A stretch of DNA of 64,000 nt, from NCBI GenBank assembly GCA_000149265.1, contig CH003407.1, forward strand, positions 67,227 to 131,226. The letters are read 5' to 3'. A program made the position numbers and the translations under genes. The stretch is from Ciona savignyi (lineage: Eukaryota; Chordata; Ascidiacea; Phlebobranchia; Cionidae). The notes beneath the pieces are model-generated. The model searched no databases and was not told where the DNA came from. It was given only the letters and a program-made list of their open reading frames with translations. Below are positions 37,380-49,132 of the stretch, piece by piece (positions within the stretch are counted from its first letter, which is position 1; each line of letters starts with the position of its first letter).

Positions 37380-38900
37380 TCAAAATACCCCGATTTCATG
37401 GTTTTTGGGAATTCCCCTGGGTTTAGTAGATAATTTTCTGTTTTACATATGTGGGTTATGTGATGTAACAATTCTTAAAGTTTTATTCCGATTTGTCGAC
37501 TCCTTGTTGGATATGTCAGTGCGATATGGCATGTCTGTCACAGTCATAATTCAAGATCGTATTTTCGTTTTTAAGGGAATTACCCTAAGTAAATGTTTTC
37601 TTTCTTTCAATACATTGACTCAGAGTGTTTAATGGTCTAACATTTCACCAAATCTGATCAAAATAATTAGAGCAGCCGTTCAAGCGCTATGCCCCAAAAA
37701 GATAATTTATTAGAAAAACGTTTTGGTTTTTAACGTCTCAGTGGAATTCCCCTAGATTCATTACCCAAAAGTATAGTTTCTGCATATTTAGACCATGTTC
37801 TCTTACAAATGTCAAATTTTTATTGCGATTCCATAACTCTTTTTGGTAGATGTCGGGGCGCCATGCCATGTATATGTTGCTATCATGATTTGAGGAAAAA
37901 ATCTTATTTTTTAGGGTATTTCATTAGGTAATCTTTTTTATCTGTTTTAAGTGTTAAATCAGTGACTAATGCACTTACATTCCACCAAATCTGATAAAAT
38001 TGGAGAATCTGTTTAAGCGCTATCCCGTAAATAGCTACTTTCTAAGAAAAAAATACCGTTTTGGTTTTTAAAGTCTCAGGGGAATTTCCCTAAATTTATC
38101 ACCCACAATTTTGATTTCTGCACATCTAGACCATGTTGTTTAACAAATGTAAAATTTTATTTGCGATTCCATTACTCCTTTTGGTAAATGTCGAGGTGAA
38201 ATGGCATGCTTGTCACAATCCTAATTTTGAGAACAAAAAACTATTTTTGGGGGTATTTTCCTAAATATTTTTTTTATTTTCATTAGGTGTTAAATAAGTG
38301 ACTAATTACTTACATTCCACCAAATCTGATTAAAATTGGAGCAGCCGTTCAAGCGCTATGCCCAAAAAACTAAAAATTTTGAAAAAAATACCGTTTTGGT
38401 TTTTCACCCCCCAGGGGAATTCCCCTAGGTATATTACCCAAAATTTTGGTTTCTGTTCATCTAGTCTAGACCATATGATCCAACAAATGACAAAGTTTCA
38501 TTGCGATTTCGTTATCCTTTCTGTTAGATGTTTGAGCCACAATACATGCCTGTCACAATCTTGATTTAGAAACATATCTTCATATTTAGGGTATTTCCCT
38601 AGGTTAATATTTTGTTTCTTCTAATTGGTAACGCAGTGGCTAACACGCTACTATTTTACCAAATCTGATCAAAATTGGAGCAGCCGTTCATGCGCTATGC
38701 CAAAAAAAGGTAAAAATGTTGAAAAAATACCGTTTTGGTTTTTCACCTCCCAGGGGAATTCCCCTAATTATATTACCCAAAATTTTGGTTTCTGCTCATC
38801 TAGACCATGTGATCTAACAAATGACAAAGTTTCATTGCGATTCCCTTATCCCTTCTGGTAGATGTCGGGGCCACAAGCCATGTCTGTCAAGCGTTTGACG
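37380..38900. repeat. Degenerate tandem satellite, ~340-bp unit, about 4.5 copies
   Basis: The palindromic GGGGAATTCCCCTAG-like core recurs near 37398, 37743, 38089, 38412 and 38752 (spacings 345, 346, 323, 340). Other shared blocks are CAAATCTGATCAAAATTGGA, GCCGTTCAAGCGCTATGCCC and CCGTTTTGGTTTTT. The array ends in a run of A near 38908-38930. No coding function seen. Confidence 0.85.
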
Positions 38901-39036
38901 AAAAAAAACAAAAAAAAAAAAAAAAAAAAACCAATATGTGTCCCATTTTTTCAAATGGGACCCATAATTAAACCACGCATTTTTGTTATTTGAACGTTGT
39001 CCTGACTAAAGAGGTATAAGCAATAAATTGATATCT

Positions 39037-39394
39037 CTACCAACCGTCAAAGTACAGCGTCCAATCCACAACGATAGCCACGTTCCAGCCTGTGGACTGG
39101 TCAGTTCTCTCGAGTTTAACCCAAAATCCGGAGGAAGAGGCGCAGATGTGTAGTGGGTTGTAACTGTTGCTTGGACAGCCATAGGTGCAACATTCAAACA
39201 CATCTGGAGCCGATAAATTCCTTTTTTTGTGGGCGACGCTGAATGAGATTGCATGATATTTTGTCCTCCATTAGTTGTTAACCCCACTACATAATATTGA
39301 TTGTTAACATCACAAAATACAACTGTCCAAAAAACTTACCTGAGGCCGAAATGTGCAAAGCAAAAACAGCGATCCACAAATCAAAGAACTTCAT
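39037..39394 (-). pseudogene. Short secreted protein, two exons, apparent frameshift at an A7 run
   Basis: Exon 1 (39394-39340) is a signal peptide, MKFFDLWIAVFALHISAS, ending at a consensus GTAAGT donor. Exon 2 starts after attatgtag at 39286. In the phase set by exon 1 it reads VGLTTNGGQNIMQSHSASP. After ACAAAAAAAGG the better protein lies one frame over: LSAPDVFECCTYGCPSNSYN, ICASSSGFWVKLERTDQS, TGWNVAIVVDWTLYFDGW, stop at 39037-39039. The switch falls in a homopolymer of seven A, so it is a recent frameshift, a sequencing error, or a misjudged acceptor. The Cys-rich, Trp-rich secreted domain is not recognised. Confidence 0.45.
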
Positions 39395-39420
39395 AAATAA
39401 GTTGTTCAAACAATAAGTTA

Positions 39421-39795
39421 TTAATCCCGACCTACAGAATATTGGGTCGTAAAATAACTAACTGCAAACTCGCTATTATAGATGGCGTATAACCAATTAA
39501 GACCTCTATGCGCGGGCGGATGTGACGAGTGGTACCCTCCATAAGTCATTGTTTTTAAACGAGTGTTTTGCTGAGTAACAATGGTGGTGATTCCCCAACG
39601 TTTGTTTGGTTGAAAGCAGCATGTGCTAGGCTGCGCGCCAGTGTTCTCGTTTAGCTGTAAAGTTTTGTAATCGTGGAGCAGTGCTTTGTGAAATAAAGGT
39701 GTTGATTGTGCATCTGCTAGCTGTTTTGTTGGGAAAAAGTTGCCGATGTACATAGGGGTATGGGCTTAAAATTTTTAAACAAAATTTTGTAGGGT
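39421..39795 (-). CDS. 110-aa ORF, intact member of a locally duplicated unit
   Basis: The frame reads MYIGNFFPTKQLADAQSTPL, HDYKTLQLNENTGAQPSTCC, RWGITTIVTQQNTRLKTMTY, GGYHSSHPPAHRGLNWLYAI and ends 27 bp before the ATG of the next minus-strand gene. Two related copies on the same strand (41.1 and 52.0 kb) carry stops and indels, so this copy may be the functional or youngest one. Homology extends to about 39920 and includes a second open stretch, GGVQPIILPISPMQTDLTKT near 39930-39850, which may be an upstream exon. An aattttaag acceptor precedes the ORF near 39770. Family unknown. Confidence 0.4.
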
Positions 39796-40249
39796 TTTGA
39801 GTTTAGGTTGCAGATCCAAGCTTCAATTTTTAATTGTGAAAAAATCTAAGACTTCCTATGTCAGGATTTTTAGTGACAGCCGTTTTTGTGAGGTCAGTTT
39901 GCATTGGAGAGATAGGGAGAATAATTGGTTGAACGCCTCCTAAAGTATACCGTGCAGTAAAACTTATTTTATGCAATCCGCACTAAAGAGCTATTTTAAG
40001 GGCAGGATAAGTGCAACGTTAGAAGATTAAGCAGAACATTAATGTATGACGCTATGACGCCTAATCACTTCTTAACAGTTTTCCGAAAATGTGGGGACGT
40101 CAATGACGTTGTTCTTACCACTGTATCAACGTCTTGGATAATCCGTCATGTATGGCTTTTCTCTGCTTAGGTTTATTACTGTAGGTTGGGTATGGTCGTT
40201 ATAACCAAATACCTCATGTCAGCAGTCGGTTGGCGAAGTTACTCTAATG

Positions 40250-40588
40250 CAGTGGTTCTCGATCTTTTTGACCTCCATTAAGAAACGAACGGGCGCATTT
40301 TGCACGGGGAGTCAAAACAATATGCTAAATACTTAAACAATTTAGGAAAAATATGGAAAATTAAAAGTTTTAATTTAAATTATTTTATCACCAATTTTTC
40401 CACATGACTACTGTTTTTTGAGCCTCTTGCTTTTTGGAAGTTCCAGAAATAACGTAACAATGGAAAAGAACGAACTAGACACTAACCATTTAGTAGTTTA
40501 TGATCTATGCACACACTGTGGAAAATTTACGAAATGCAAGTGTGGCACAGCTAGCTAACCCCTATGGCGCACCATTTGAGAAGCACTG
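40250..40588. mobile_element. hAT-like MITE, 339 bp, perfect 8-bp TSD
   Basis: The termini CAGTGGTTCTCGATC and the reverse complement of ATTTGAGAAGCACTG form imperfect inverted repeats of the hAT CAGNGG type. CTCTAATG flanks both sides (40242-40249 and 40589-40596). It carries no transposase. Confidence 0.85.
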
Positions 40589-40984
40589 CTCTAATGAGTT
40601 CAATAGTTCAACCAAAGTATTTTATACTCTGGGTGGCAACGATAGTTATGTTTTTTTATGTACTTTGATAGGAGTTATATTACATAAGTTGTATTATCGT
40701 GTGGTTAAATGGTTAAGATGGCCGATATACCGACTCCTATGCAAAAACGGTCTTAGTGATGAGCTGATCATGAGCTCGAAACCGGGCTTAGTAATAAAAT
40801 ATTGCACAAGCCAAAGTAAGTTTGTAATAAACCATCATTGGATAGAAAGTTTTTTTTTTGTGCATGTGGATAGTAAATTCCTTCTCGTCAGATTACCTCA
40901 TACTTAGCATTACAGCAGAAGTAGGCGCATTATGTTAAATAATTTAAAGACCAAAAGCCCGGCCCTATTGCATATAGAATAACT

Positions 40985-41100
40985 TGGTGGGTTATTGCGT
41001 CGCCTTTAAGCCGAATGGTTGCGGTTTTCAAACTGGTCGATAGCTAGTTGGTTGTGTCCTTAAGCAAGGCACTAAACGGACATTTTCTGAGCACAGTGAA
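40985..41100 (+). mobile_element. SINE family 1, 3'-truncated at a duplication breakpoint
   Basis: Head and CTTAAGCAAGGCACTAAACG block only. Confidence 0.8.
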
Positions 41101-41104
41101 GTAT

Positions 41105-41550
41105 AGATGGCGTATAACCAATTAAGACCTCTATGCGCGGGCGGATGTGACGAGTGGTACCCTCCATGAGTCGTTGTTTTAACCGAGTGTTTTGCTGAGT
41201 AACAATGGTGGTGATTCCCTCAATGTTTGTTTGAAAGCAGCATGTGCTAGGCTGCGCGCCGGTGTTCTCGTTTAGCTGTCAAGTTTTGTAATAGTGGAGC
41301 AGTGCTCTGTGAAATAAAGGTGTTGATTGTGCACCTGCTAGCTGTTTTGTTGGGAAAAAACTTGCCGGTGTACGAAGGGGTATGGGCTCAAAATGTTTAA
41401 GTACAATTTTGGAGGGTTTTGAATTTAGGTTGCAGATCCAAGCTTAAATTTTAAATTGCGAAAAAATCTAAGACTTCCTATATCAGGATTTTGAGTGACA
41501 GCCGTTTTTGTAAGGTCAGTTTGCATTGGGGCAGATTTAGGAAAATAAGC
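41105..41550 (-). pseudogene. Broken copy of the 39.4-kb ORF unit
   Basis: Closely similar to 39475-39920 on the same strand. The codon that is TTA in the intact copy reads TGA here (after HYYKT), and there are small indels near the FFPTKQ and CCFQ positions, so the frame is lost. It begins directly after a 3'-truncated SINE, marking a duplication breakpoint near 41100. Confidence 0.7.
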
Positions 41551-41879
41551 AATCAAATACTGTAATTTTGAAAAAGAACGGTAGGCACGTGGTAATCTAA
41601 CGATTTCCCGTGCAAAAACCTCGTTCCCAAGCTATTACAGTGTATAGTGGGTGTATTGCAATGTTTAAATACAACTAAAACACCATACATTGCTCCAGTT
41701 TTTGTTACATAATATAGAAAATCACTTGGTTTAAGTCAGGGTTTGGCAACCTGCAGCTCAGGCGCCAAATGCGTTTTTTTAATCCTTCTAATACGGCTCT
41801 TAATATTATTGGAACTGTAGCGAGCGTTTAAAAAGTTTAATACTAACACATAAGAACACTCGCGTCTTTATCTCAGTGT

Positions 41880-41995
41880 TGATTTTGTTACTTACCAAGC
41901 CAAGTTTCGAATCCACGATCGGCTCATCACTTGAACCGTTTTTGTATAGGTTGGTATATGTATCAGGCGCGTTAACCATTCGGCCACACGCCCGT
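41880..41995 (-). mobile_element. SINE family 2 tRNA-like segment in duplication A
   Basis: GTGTGGCCGAATGGTTAACG then GGATTCGAAACTTGGCTTGG on the minus strand; duplicated at 47040-47155. Confidence 0.6.
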
Positions 41996-42216
41996 TCATC
42001 TTAGTGTTGATTTCCTTTTATTGTGCAATTAAATTATTAGTTTTGCGGCACCCGGTGATTTTCATTTTGTGGAATATCGGTTAAAATGGCTTTTTATATG
42101 CAAATACCACTTTTCCTGAGAAATTAAGTAAGGAGACAACTCAACACGCAAAATTACTTTCGTTTTAATTTTATTATTGCTGGTAACATAGTAGTCTTAA
42201 TAAAACGCAACAACAT

Positions 42217-42544
42217 TTATTCTCTTTCCATAATTGCTTCCATTGCTGCTAAGTCAAGAGCGTCCTCTGTAAATACAAAACGTAATGTAACGGCTTTTAA
42301 ATACTTAAATATACACACAATATTTACCTAAAGACATTTCTTCGCCTCCATGTTGGTTCCATTTCTTCCATGGGTTCCATGGGGATTCACCGGGCTGGGC
42401 GCCACCGCGGGCAATTGCAGGAATCAGACCAACTGCGTGAGGTAGAAGCTTCACACCAAGTTTGACAAGGCCTCCGACTTTAGCATCGGATGGCACCAAC
42501 TGTACCACGAGAAGAACGACGAGAAAGACGACTTTGCTCTGCAT
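42217..42544 (-). CDS. Secreted cationic-peptide precursor, copy A (putative antimicrobial peptide)
   Basis: Exon 1 is 42544-42328 and exon 2 is 42266-42217, joined as TTAG|AG to give an 88-aa precursor. Residues 1-21 are a signal peptide (MQSKVVFLVVLLVVQLVPSD, cleavage likely after Ala21). Residues 22-46 form a cationic amphipathic segment, KVGGLVKLGVKLLPHAVGLI then PAIAR. Next is a Gly/Pro turn and a Trp-rich stretch SPWNPWKKWNQH. The end is strongly acidic, LEDALDLAAMEAIMERE. Signal, cationic middle and acidic tail is the layout of known ascidian antimicrobial precursors (styelins, clavanins, Ci-MAM-A, Ci-PAP-A); membership of one of those families is not claimed. AATAAA-type signal lies near 42165-42180 on the minus strand. 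Antimicrobial activity is inferred. Confidence 0.85.
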
Positions 42545-42592
42545 CTTGTTGTTGTATCACTTGTATGATGAAAACCTACTTGTCTCGCTGTG

Positions 42593-42600
42593 TATTTAAG
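42593..42600 (-). promoter_or_regulatory. TATA-like element of peptide gene A
   Basis: CTTAAATA on the minus strand about 50 bp upstream of the ATG; the same element is kept in copies B and C. Confidence 0.4.
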
Positions 42601-43699
42601 CACTTACTGTGTTGTGGATAAGACGTTCTTCGAAGCAAAAAATCACTTCGCGGTAAAATGAAGATGAAACGAAGAAGGCATTTTCCTGGGACGAACGGAG
42701 AAGTTTTAAAGAATACAAATTAAAGAATGTTTAGGCTACTGGTGAAAAGAAATCTGGCGATGAAATGAGGAAGGAATAATTAATATGCCCATAACCACAG
42801 AAGTTAATTAATGACTAAGTTAATGTCGCATATCATAAAAATATAAAGATTTAGATTCCCGGAGAAAATTAAAAAATATCAACGTGGATTTATAAAAACG
42901 TTGAACATTTATGGATACAGTATACCTACACGAACTGCAATCAATTAATGCATAACTATATGTGGCTAATATACATTGTAGGATTTCGAAGTGCCCACAT
43001 TGTCGATATGTAGGGGAGAGTTCATTTTATGATAAAAATATTTTGGCGAAGTTAATTTAATAACCAATAATCATGATTACGAGTAAGGTTCTGGTGGGTT
43101 TCACTTTATTAAACAACTGTCCAATTACGACTTTGCATGATGTCCCGATATATTTACCAAGTTTGAAAATTTTCTAGATGGTTAATATGTCACCTTTTAT
43201 CCGAAGCGTTTCAGCTTCAAAACTGGTCTCTAACTACTCGGTTGCGTGCTTAGCCAAGGTACTAAACGGACATTGCATTGTGTGGTGGTTTAACACGGGA
43301 AGTTGGCAGACACGTGTCTAATTCTCGACACCTGAAAATAGAGCACTCCATGGACGTCGGATAATCTAATGGTATTGGGTATCTTTTACGAGGTTTATGA
43401 GTAAGAGCCATTTTCGAAATAATTAAAAAGTCGTTTAAACGCGATAAACCTTCAGATACACCACGAAATAATATGTTATTTAACATCTATCCATCCAACT
43501 AAGCAATAACATATTGACACGTTTCCTCTTTAACCGGCAACAACTATCTGAACAATTTCCGTTTAAACAAACCATTTCATAAGTTATTTCTGGCATGGCT
43601 GTTCAAATCTACATTTGCAAGTTTTGATATTTATTATGAGTGAAGATTTCATGACAGTTGTGAATACAGTGAAACCCACCAGAACCTTACTTGTAATCA

Positions 43700-44835
43700 T
43701 GATTATTGGCCATTAAATTAATTCTTGGCCAAAATATTTTTGCCGAAAAATAACCTCGCCTCTACCCTTTACACATCGACAATATGTCGTCATTGAAATA
43801 CTATAAACAATACAATGACCTAGGCTACAGAAACAGTCATTTACCGTAGATTTAAACGTAGCTTTATTGTCTGTACGGAACTGCATTGCATTTTTATACA
43901 TCGAATGCGTGAAGGTAACACGTTTGGAGTTTTGTTCGGACCAGCGGAAGAACGTTACGGGAGCTAAATCTTATTGCCAAGAAGACCTAGAGAGACAAAC
44001 CATTTGAGTAAATGTGCCCAATTATACCCCTTGTACATAGGCTATTGCTTATGTAACGCGCACGGGGGATCGTTTGTTGTCTGTTTCTATTCACAGTTTA
44101 TATATATTTTATTCACCTTTTATACACTTTTAATACCACATTGTTTATACAATTTTAATACACTGTTTTACGCCTTTTGTTTGTCCCCTTTTATTTTACA
44201 CGTACTTTACACCCTTTGCACCTTTTAATCATTTTATCTTGCTTGCTTATTTTACACGCACGTTTTTATCTCTCGGGGTATTCAAATAATTAACGTTCGG
44301 TGCTGTGCTGAATTAACGTGATGTCTTCAAATTTATATTTCTGAAAATCAGTTCTCTCTTGGCTTTTAAACCGTGCAGACTTGTTTTTAATAGCTGATCG
44401 TTTTTATAAGTGTTATATTTGTTTCTTCACCATGAGTATTTTTATAAAGCGAAAACGTTGCAAGCCCTTGTAATTGGTCTCACGGTAGGCCGTTAAGACA
44501 GCGTCCTGCGAAACCATAGGAATTCTGTAACACTTATACCTTTTGTACATACCGCAATTAAACAGTTCATCATTTTTCTTCCGTGCGACGAAGACGCAAT
44601 GGCGGTTAAACACTTGCTACTTGCATTTCGCATCGGTCCTAACTCGTTTCAATGGCCTTGTTTTCCTTTACATATAACGTGATTTGAACCTTAATTATGA
44701 TGATGTCATTTCCGAGTTTGAAAAACACCATCAGTGAATAGATTTCAGCTGGAATCAGAATATCATGATGGTTCCTGCATTCGTTCCTTAATTTTTTAGT
44801 TGTGTTCGATTGTGATTTCAAGTATACGTGTTTAG
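43700..44835. other. Intergenic spacer between duplication A and the hAT-like element
   Basis: AT-rich; 43680-43810 resembles 50565-50690 (AATCATGATTATTGGCCAT), so part of it belongs to the duplicated unit. No exon supported. Confidence 0.5.
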
Positions 44836-44842
44836 TGTAGCT

Positions 44843-46598
44843 CAGGGGTGGGCAACCCTTTCTCGGCCTGGGTGCCAAAATCGGCTAAAATTAATGGAAA
44901 AATCCTTCCGCATGCCAACTAACAATTCGTGAACTTATTTCTTTTTTATTCTTAAAGGTGCCTGGTTTAAAAAAATGATTTAAATTAACCAAAATAGTGA
45001 AAACACAATATAACAAAAACAAAACATTCACAATAAACTTTCTCAAAAGGTTCAAGTTTTATTTCTAAGAAAATATCAGTTTGAATAGCTTCAAATACAT
45101 CTCGTACATCAGTTTGAAGTTTCTTAGCTGATGGTCCTAACATTCGGTAGGGACAAAAAAACGAAACAACTTTTTACAGCAGCGGTTCTCAAACTCTTTT
45201 TTTTTAAATACGCAACGATCCCCTAGCAATTTTTTAAATGACTCACGGTCCCCTCAAAAAATAGGCAAGTAAAACGAAAAATTTAGCAACGTTAAAATTC
45301 TAAAACAAAACATATTAACCCGGATGCATGGCTTGGGGGGGAAAACGAGACGCCTCTAGCCTTGGCATTTTTTGAATGTTTACTCCTACTATAATAGGAG
45401 TTGTACTATTTTCTACTATAGTAGGAGTTCTGTACTTTTGATTGCACTAATGTGACATCAAATAGCTTCTTGTGATGTCATAAATGCCTATGTAGCCTGT
45501 AAGCTTTCATGACAAATTGTATTTGTTAAGTTGATTGGAAGAAAAGTTGCATAAAAACTTAATTTTACACATTTTTTTTTCAGAAGCGTCGTTTAAATTT
45601 TTTGGAAGGTGCTTCGCGGTCCCCAAAAGACCGCGGACCCCAGTTTGAGAACCGCTGTTTTACAGTAATGACTTTTAATTTTATTTTTACTGCAAAATAA
45701 GTAAGCGCTGTACTATTACTGATAGAGCAAACCTTAGGCGGGTAAAAAAGTGTGTTCAACGATGAATTTTTACTCTCATTAACGCAATTTGATAAACGTA
45801 ACGATGAGCTTTTTTTTGCCCCAGTTAAAAATGGCAAACGAATATAATCACGACACAGGAACGGGAAAAGACGGCAAAATGAACAGTCGTTAAAACACGT
45901 CATTAGAAAAAACGGGATATAAAGTAATAAATATAGCGGACGCGGCCGCCAAACCTAGGCAAAAGAACAATATTTAGCGATCCAAATTTAATTAAGACCG
46001 AACGATATAAAGCCCTGAAGAAAAGTGTGTGGTAAAGCGCGACCAGTACATAGGGGAAGCCGGCTTTAGGAGAAGGTGTGGCCCAAAAGCGTGGACCAGA
46101 GTGGAAGCTTATGTGAAATAAGTTTACCGGTCTTTTTTTACTTGCCGAAATATGCATTTATGACCTTTACCGATACCGAATATCCTTACCGGTACATGGT
46201 ACATCATGTTTAGCCTTATAACATTTTGTATCTCAAATTTCTAACAAAAGTAAATTAGGATGCTAAGGGTAACTGATATTAAATACATCTGGTTGGCTGC
46301 ACAAACGTACAAATTTCTTTCACGTCCGATTCGTCTGTGGCAGCAGGTTGCGAAATTTGGAAGCGGATTGTTGTACTCTTTGGTGTTTGTTGAATAACAA
46401 TAACACGGTAATAAATAATCAAATCTTCACAACTTACGGTAATAAACATTTTATACACGTGGCCAAAGCTCAAATAATACAACAGCTTTTAAGTTATAAT
46501 CTTTAAGAGAAAGGAATCTAATTTCCTTGACCTAGCGTGCCAGAAATACGAGCTCGCGTGCCAAGTTGGGCACGCGTGCCAGGGGTTGCCCATTCCTG
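44843..46598. mobile_element. hAT-like non-autonomous element, 1756 bp, perfect 8-bp TSD
   Basis: Ends CAGGGGTGGGCAACCC and GGGGTTGCCCATTCCTG are inverted, of the hAT CAGGGGTGGGCAA type. GTGTAGCT flanks it at 44835-44842 and 46599-46606. No transposase frame found. It contains a nested MITE and a stretch near 45860-45970 related to 21065-21175 (AACAGTCGTTAAAACACGTC). The related sequence at 52860-52975 lacks the insert. Confidence 0.9.
45180..45657. mobile_element. Nested hAT-like MITE, 478 bp, perfect 8-bp TSD
   Basis: CAGCGGTTCTCAAACT at one end and AGTTTGAGAACCGCTG at the other are perfect inverted repeats. TTTTACAG flanks both sides (45172-45179 and 45658-45665). It inserted into the older hAT-like element around it. 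Confidence 0.92.
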
Positions 46599-46669
46599 GT
46601 GTAGCTTATGTGACGTTTTTGTTAAGTTTTATCACGTTGTCAAAAAATGTCGTCCCACTATACCCGATC

Positions 46670-48795
46670 ATTGGGGCAGATTTAGGAAAATAAGCAATCA
46701 AATACTGTAATTTTAAATAAGAACGGTGGGCACATGGCAATCTAACGATTTCCCGTGCAAGAACCTCGTTCCCAAGCTATTACAGTGTATAGTGAGTGTA
46801 TTGCAATGTTTAAATACAACTAAAACATCATACATTGCTGCAGTTTTTGTTACATAATATAGAAAATCACTTGGTTAAAGTCAGGGTTCGGCAACCTGCG
46901 GCTCAGGCGCCAAATGCGTTTTTTTAATCCTTCTAATACGGCTCTTAATATTATTGCAACTGTAGCGAGCGTTTAATAAGTTTAATACTAACACATAAGT
47001 TAAACAAACAGAAGAACACTCGAGTCTTTATCTCAGTGTTGATTTTTTTCTTACCGAGCCAAGTTTCGAATCCCCGATGAGCTTATCAGTTTAACCGTTT
47101 TTGTATAGGTTGGTATATGTATCAGGCGCGTTAACCATTCGGCCACACGACCGTTTATCTTAGTGTTGATTTCCTTTTATTGTGCAATTATATTATTAGT
47201 TTTGCGGCACCCGGTGATTTTCATTTTGTGGAATATCGGTTAAAATGGCTTTTTATATGCAAATACCACTTTTCCTAAGAAGTTAAGTAAGGAGACAACT
47301 CATCACGCAAAATTACTTTCGTTTTAATTTTATTATTGCTGGTAACATAGTAGTCTTAATAAAACGCAACAACATTTATTCTCTTTCCATAATTGCTTCC
47401 ATTGCTGCTAAGTCAAGAGCGTCCTCTGTAAATACAAAACGTCATGTAACGGCTTTTAAATACTTTAAATATACACACAATATTTACCTAAAGACATTTC
47501 TTCGCCTCCATGTTGGTTCCATTTCTTCCATGGGTTCCATGGGGATTCGCCGGGCTGGGCGCCACCGCGGGCAATTGCAGGAATCAGACCAACTGCGTGA
47601 GGTAGAAGCTTCACACCAAGTTTGACGATGCCTCCGACTTTAGCATCGGATGGCACCAATTGTACCACGAGAAGAACGACGAGAAAGACGACTTTGCTCT
47701 GCATCTTGTTGTTGTATCACTTGTATGATGAAAACCTACTTGTCTCGCTGTGTATTTAAGCACTTACTGTGTTGTGGATAAGACGTTCTTCGAAGCAAAA
47801 AATCACTTCGCGGTAAAATGAAGATGAATGAAGAAGGCATTTTCCTGGGACGAACGGAGAAGTTTTAAAGAATACAAATCAAAGAATGTTTACTGGTGAA
47901 AAGAAATCTGGCGATGAAAAGGGAAAGCAATAATTAATATGTCCATAACCACAGAAGTTAATTAATGACTAAGTTAATGTCGCATATCATAAAAATATAA
48001 AGATTTAGATTCCCGGAGAAAATTAAAAAAATATCAACGTGGATTTATAAAAACGTTGAACATTTATAGATACAGTATACCTACACGAACTGCAATCAAT
48101 TAATGCATAACTATATGTGGCTAATATACATTGTAGGATTTCGAAGTGCCCACATTGTCGATATGCAGGGGAGACATTTTATGATAAAAATATTTTGGCC
48201 AAGTTAATTTAATAACCAATAATCTTGATAACGAGTAAGGTTCTGGTGGGTTTCACTTTATTAAACAACTGTCCAATTACGACTTTGCATGATGTCCCGA
48301 TATATTTACCAAGTTTGAAAATTTTCTAGATGGTTAATATGTCACCTTTTATCCGAAGCGTTTCAGCTTCAAAACTGGTCTCTAACTACTCGGTTGCGTG
48401 CTTAGCCAAGGTACTAAACGGACATTGCATTGTGTGGTGGTTTAACACGGGAAGTTGGCAGACACGTGTCTAATTCTTGACACCTGAAAATAGAGCACTT
48501 CATGGACGTCGGATAATCTAATGGTATTGGGTATCTTTCACGAGGTTTATGAGTAAGAGCCATTTTTGAAATTATTAAAATGTCGTTTAAACGCGATAAA
48601 CCGTTAGATACACCACGAAATTATGTAATTCTAGACCTATGCATGCAACTTAGCAATAACATATTGACACGTTTCCTCTTTAACTATCTGGACAATTTCC
48701 GTTTGATCAAACCATTTCATAAGTTATTTCTGGCATGGCTGTTAACATCTACATTTGCAAGTTTTAATCTTTATTATGAGTGAAGATTTCATGAG
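46670..48795. repeat. Segmental duplication copy B, carrying peptide gene B
   Basis: Direct repeat of copy A. Its right part (from about 47250) also forms the left arm of the large inverted repeat with copy C. Confidence 0.9.
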
Positions 48796-49132
48796 CATAT
48801 GTTTATTAACACCAAATATACACCTGGTGTGACTGTATAGATGGATACGTTGCTCAATGTTTTGTCGAGATATTCCCTCACAGATACTTGCATGTAAACA
48901 TAACTTTACGAAAAAATGGATTCAAATTTTAAATCGAAGGAACAGTAAAATATTTAAATGTTATATTTATATAAAGGTAGGCTATATGTATATTACCAAT
49001 CAAGCCAACGCCCGGCCGTACATATGCAAGAGAAATATACTTATGCCAGAAGTGTTTTGGTTAAATAGTGCGTTGATTAACGTAAGATTTACCCTCTGTC
49101 CATTGCTACATATACTTGGCTGAAAGTATGGG
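47250..49132. repeat. Left arm of ~4.5-kb imperfect palindrome
   Basis: Inverted relative to 49427-51750. Matching landmarks: TGGCTGAAAGTATGG at the inner edge versus CCACACTTTCAGCCAAG, the CGTTTAAACGCGATAAACC block, and the peptide gene with its promoter. Spacer is about 295 bp. Confidence 0.88.
47376..47704 (-). CDS. Secreted cationic-peptide precursor, copy B (putative antimicrobial peptide)
   Basis: Exon 1 is 47704-47488 and exon 2 is 47425-47376, giving 88 aa. The deduced precursor differs from copy A at one residue, Ile for Leu at position 26 (KVGGI). Same signal peptide, Trp-rich segment and acidic tail, same splice phase, same TATA-like upstream element. Head to head with copy C, with about 3.5 kb between the two ATGs. 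Recent duplicate of copy A, probably still functional since the frame is intact. Confidence 0.85.

Larger units (their letters stand above)
41525..43680. repeat. Segmental duplication copy A, carrying peptide gene A
   Basis: Nearly collinear with 46670-48795 at very high identity, from GGGGCAGATTTAGGAAAATA through the peptide gene to TTTATTATGAGTGAAGATTTC. Differences are scattered single bases and small indels. Includes a repeat beginning CAGGGTTTGGCAACCTGCAG (hAT-like end) near 41737 and a tRNA-like SINE near 41880-41995. Confidence 0.9.

Noticed and set aside
40500..40907. 135-aa plus-strand ORF
   Set aside because: Its first third is the end of a hAT-like MITE and its middle is a SINE family 2 segment; not a gene.
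45580..46157. Two minus-strand ORFs of 84-107 aa
   Set aside because: They lie inside the hAT-like element and read across the end of the nested MITE; no transposase motif (no RNase H-like or BED-type residues).
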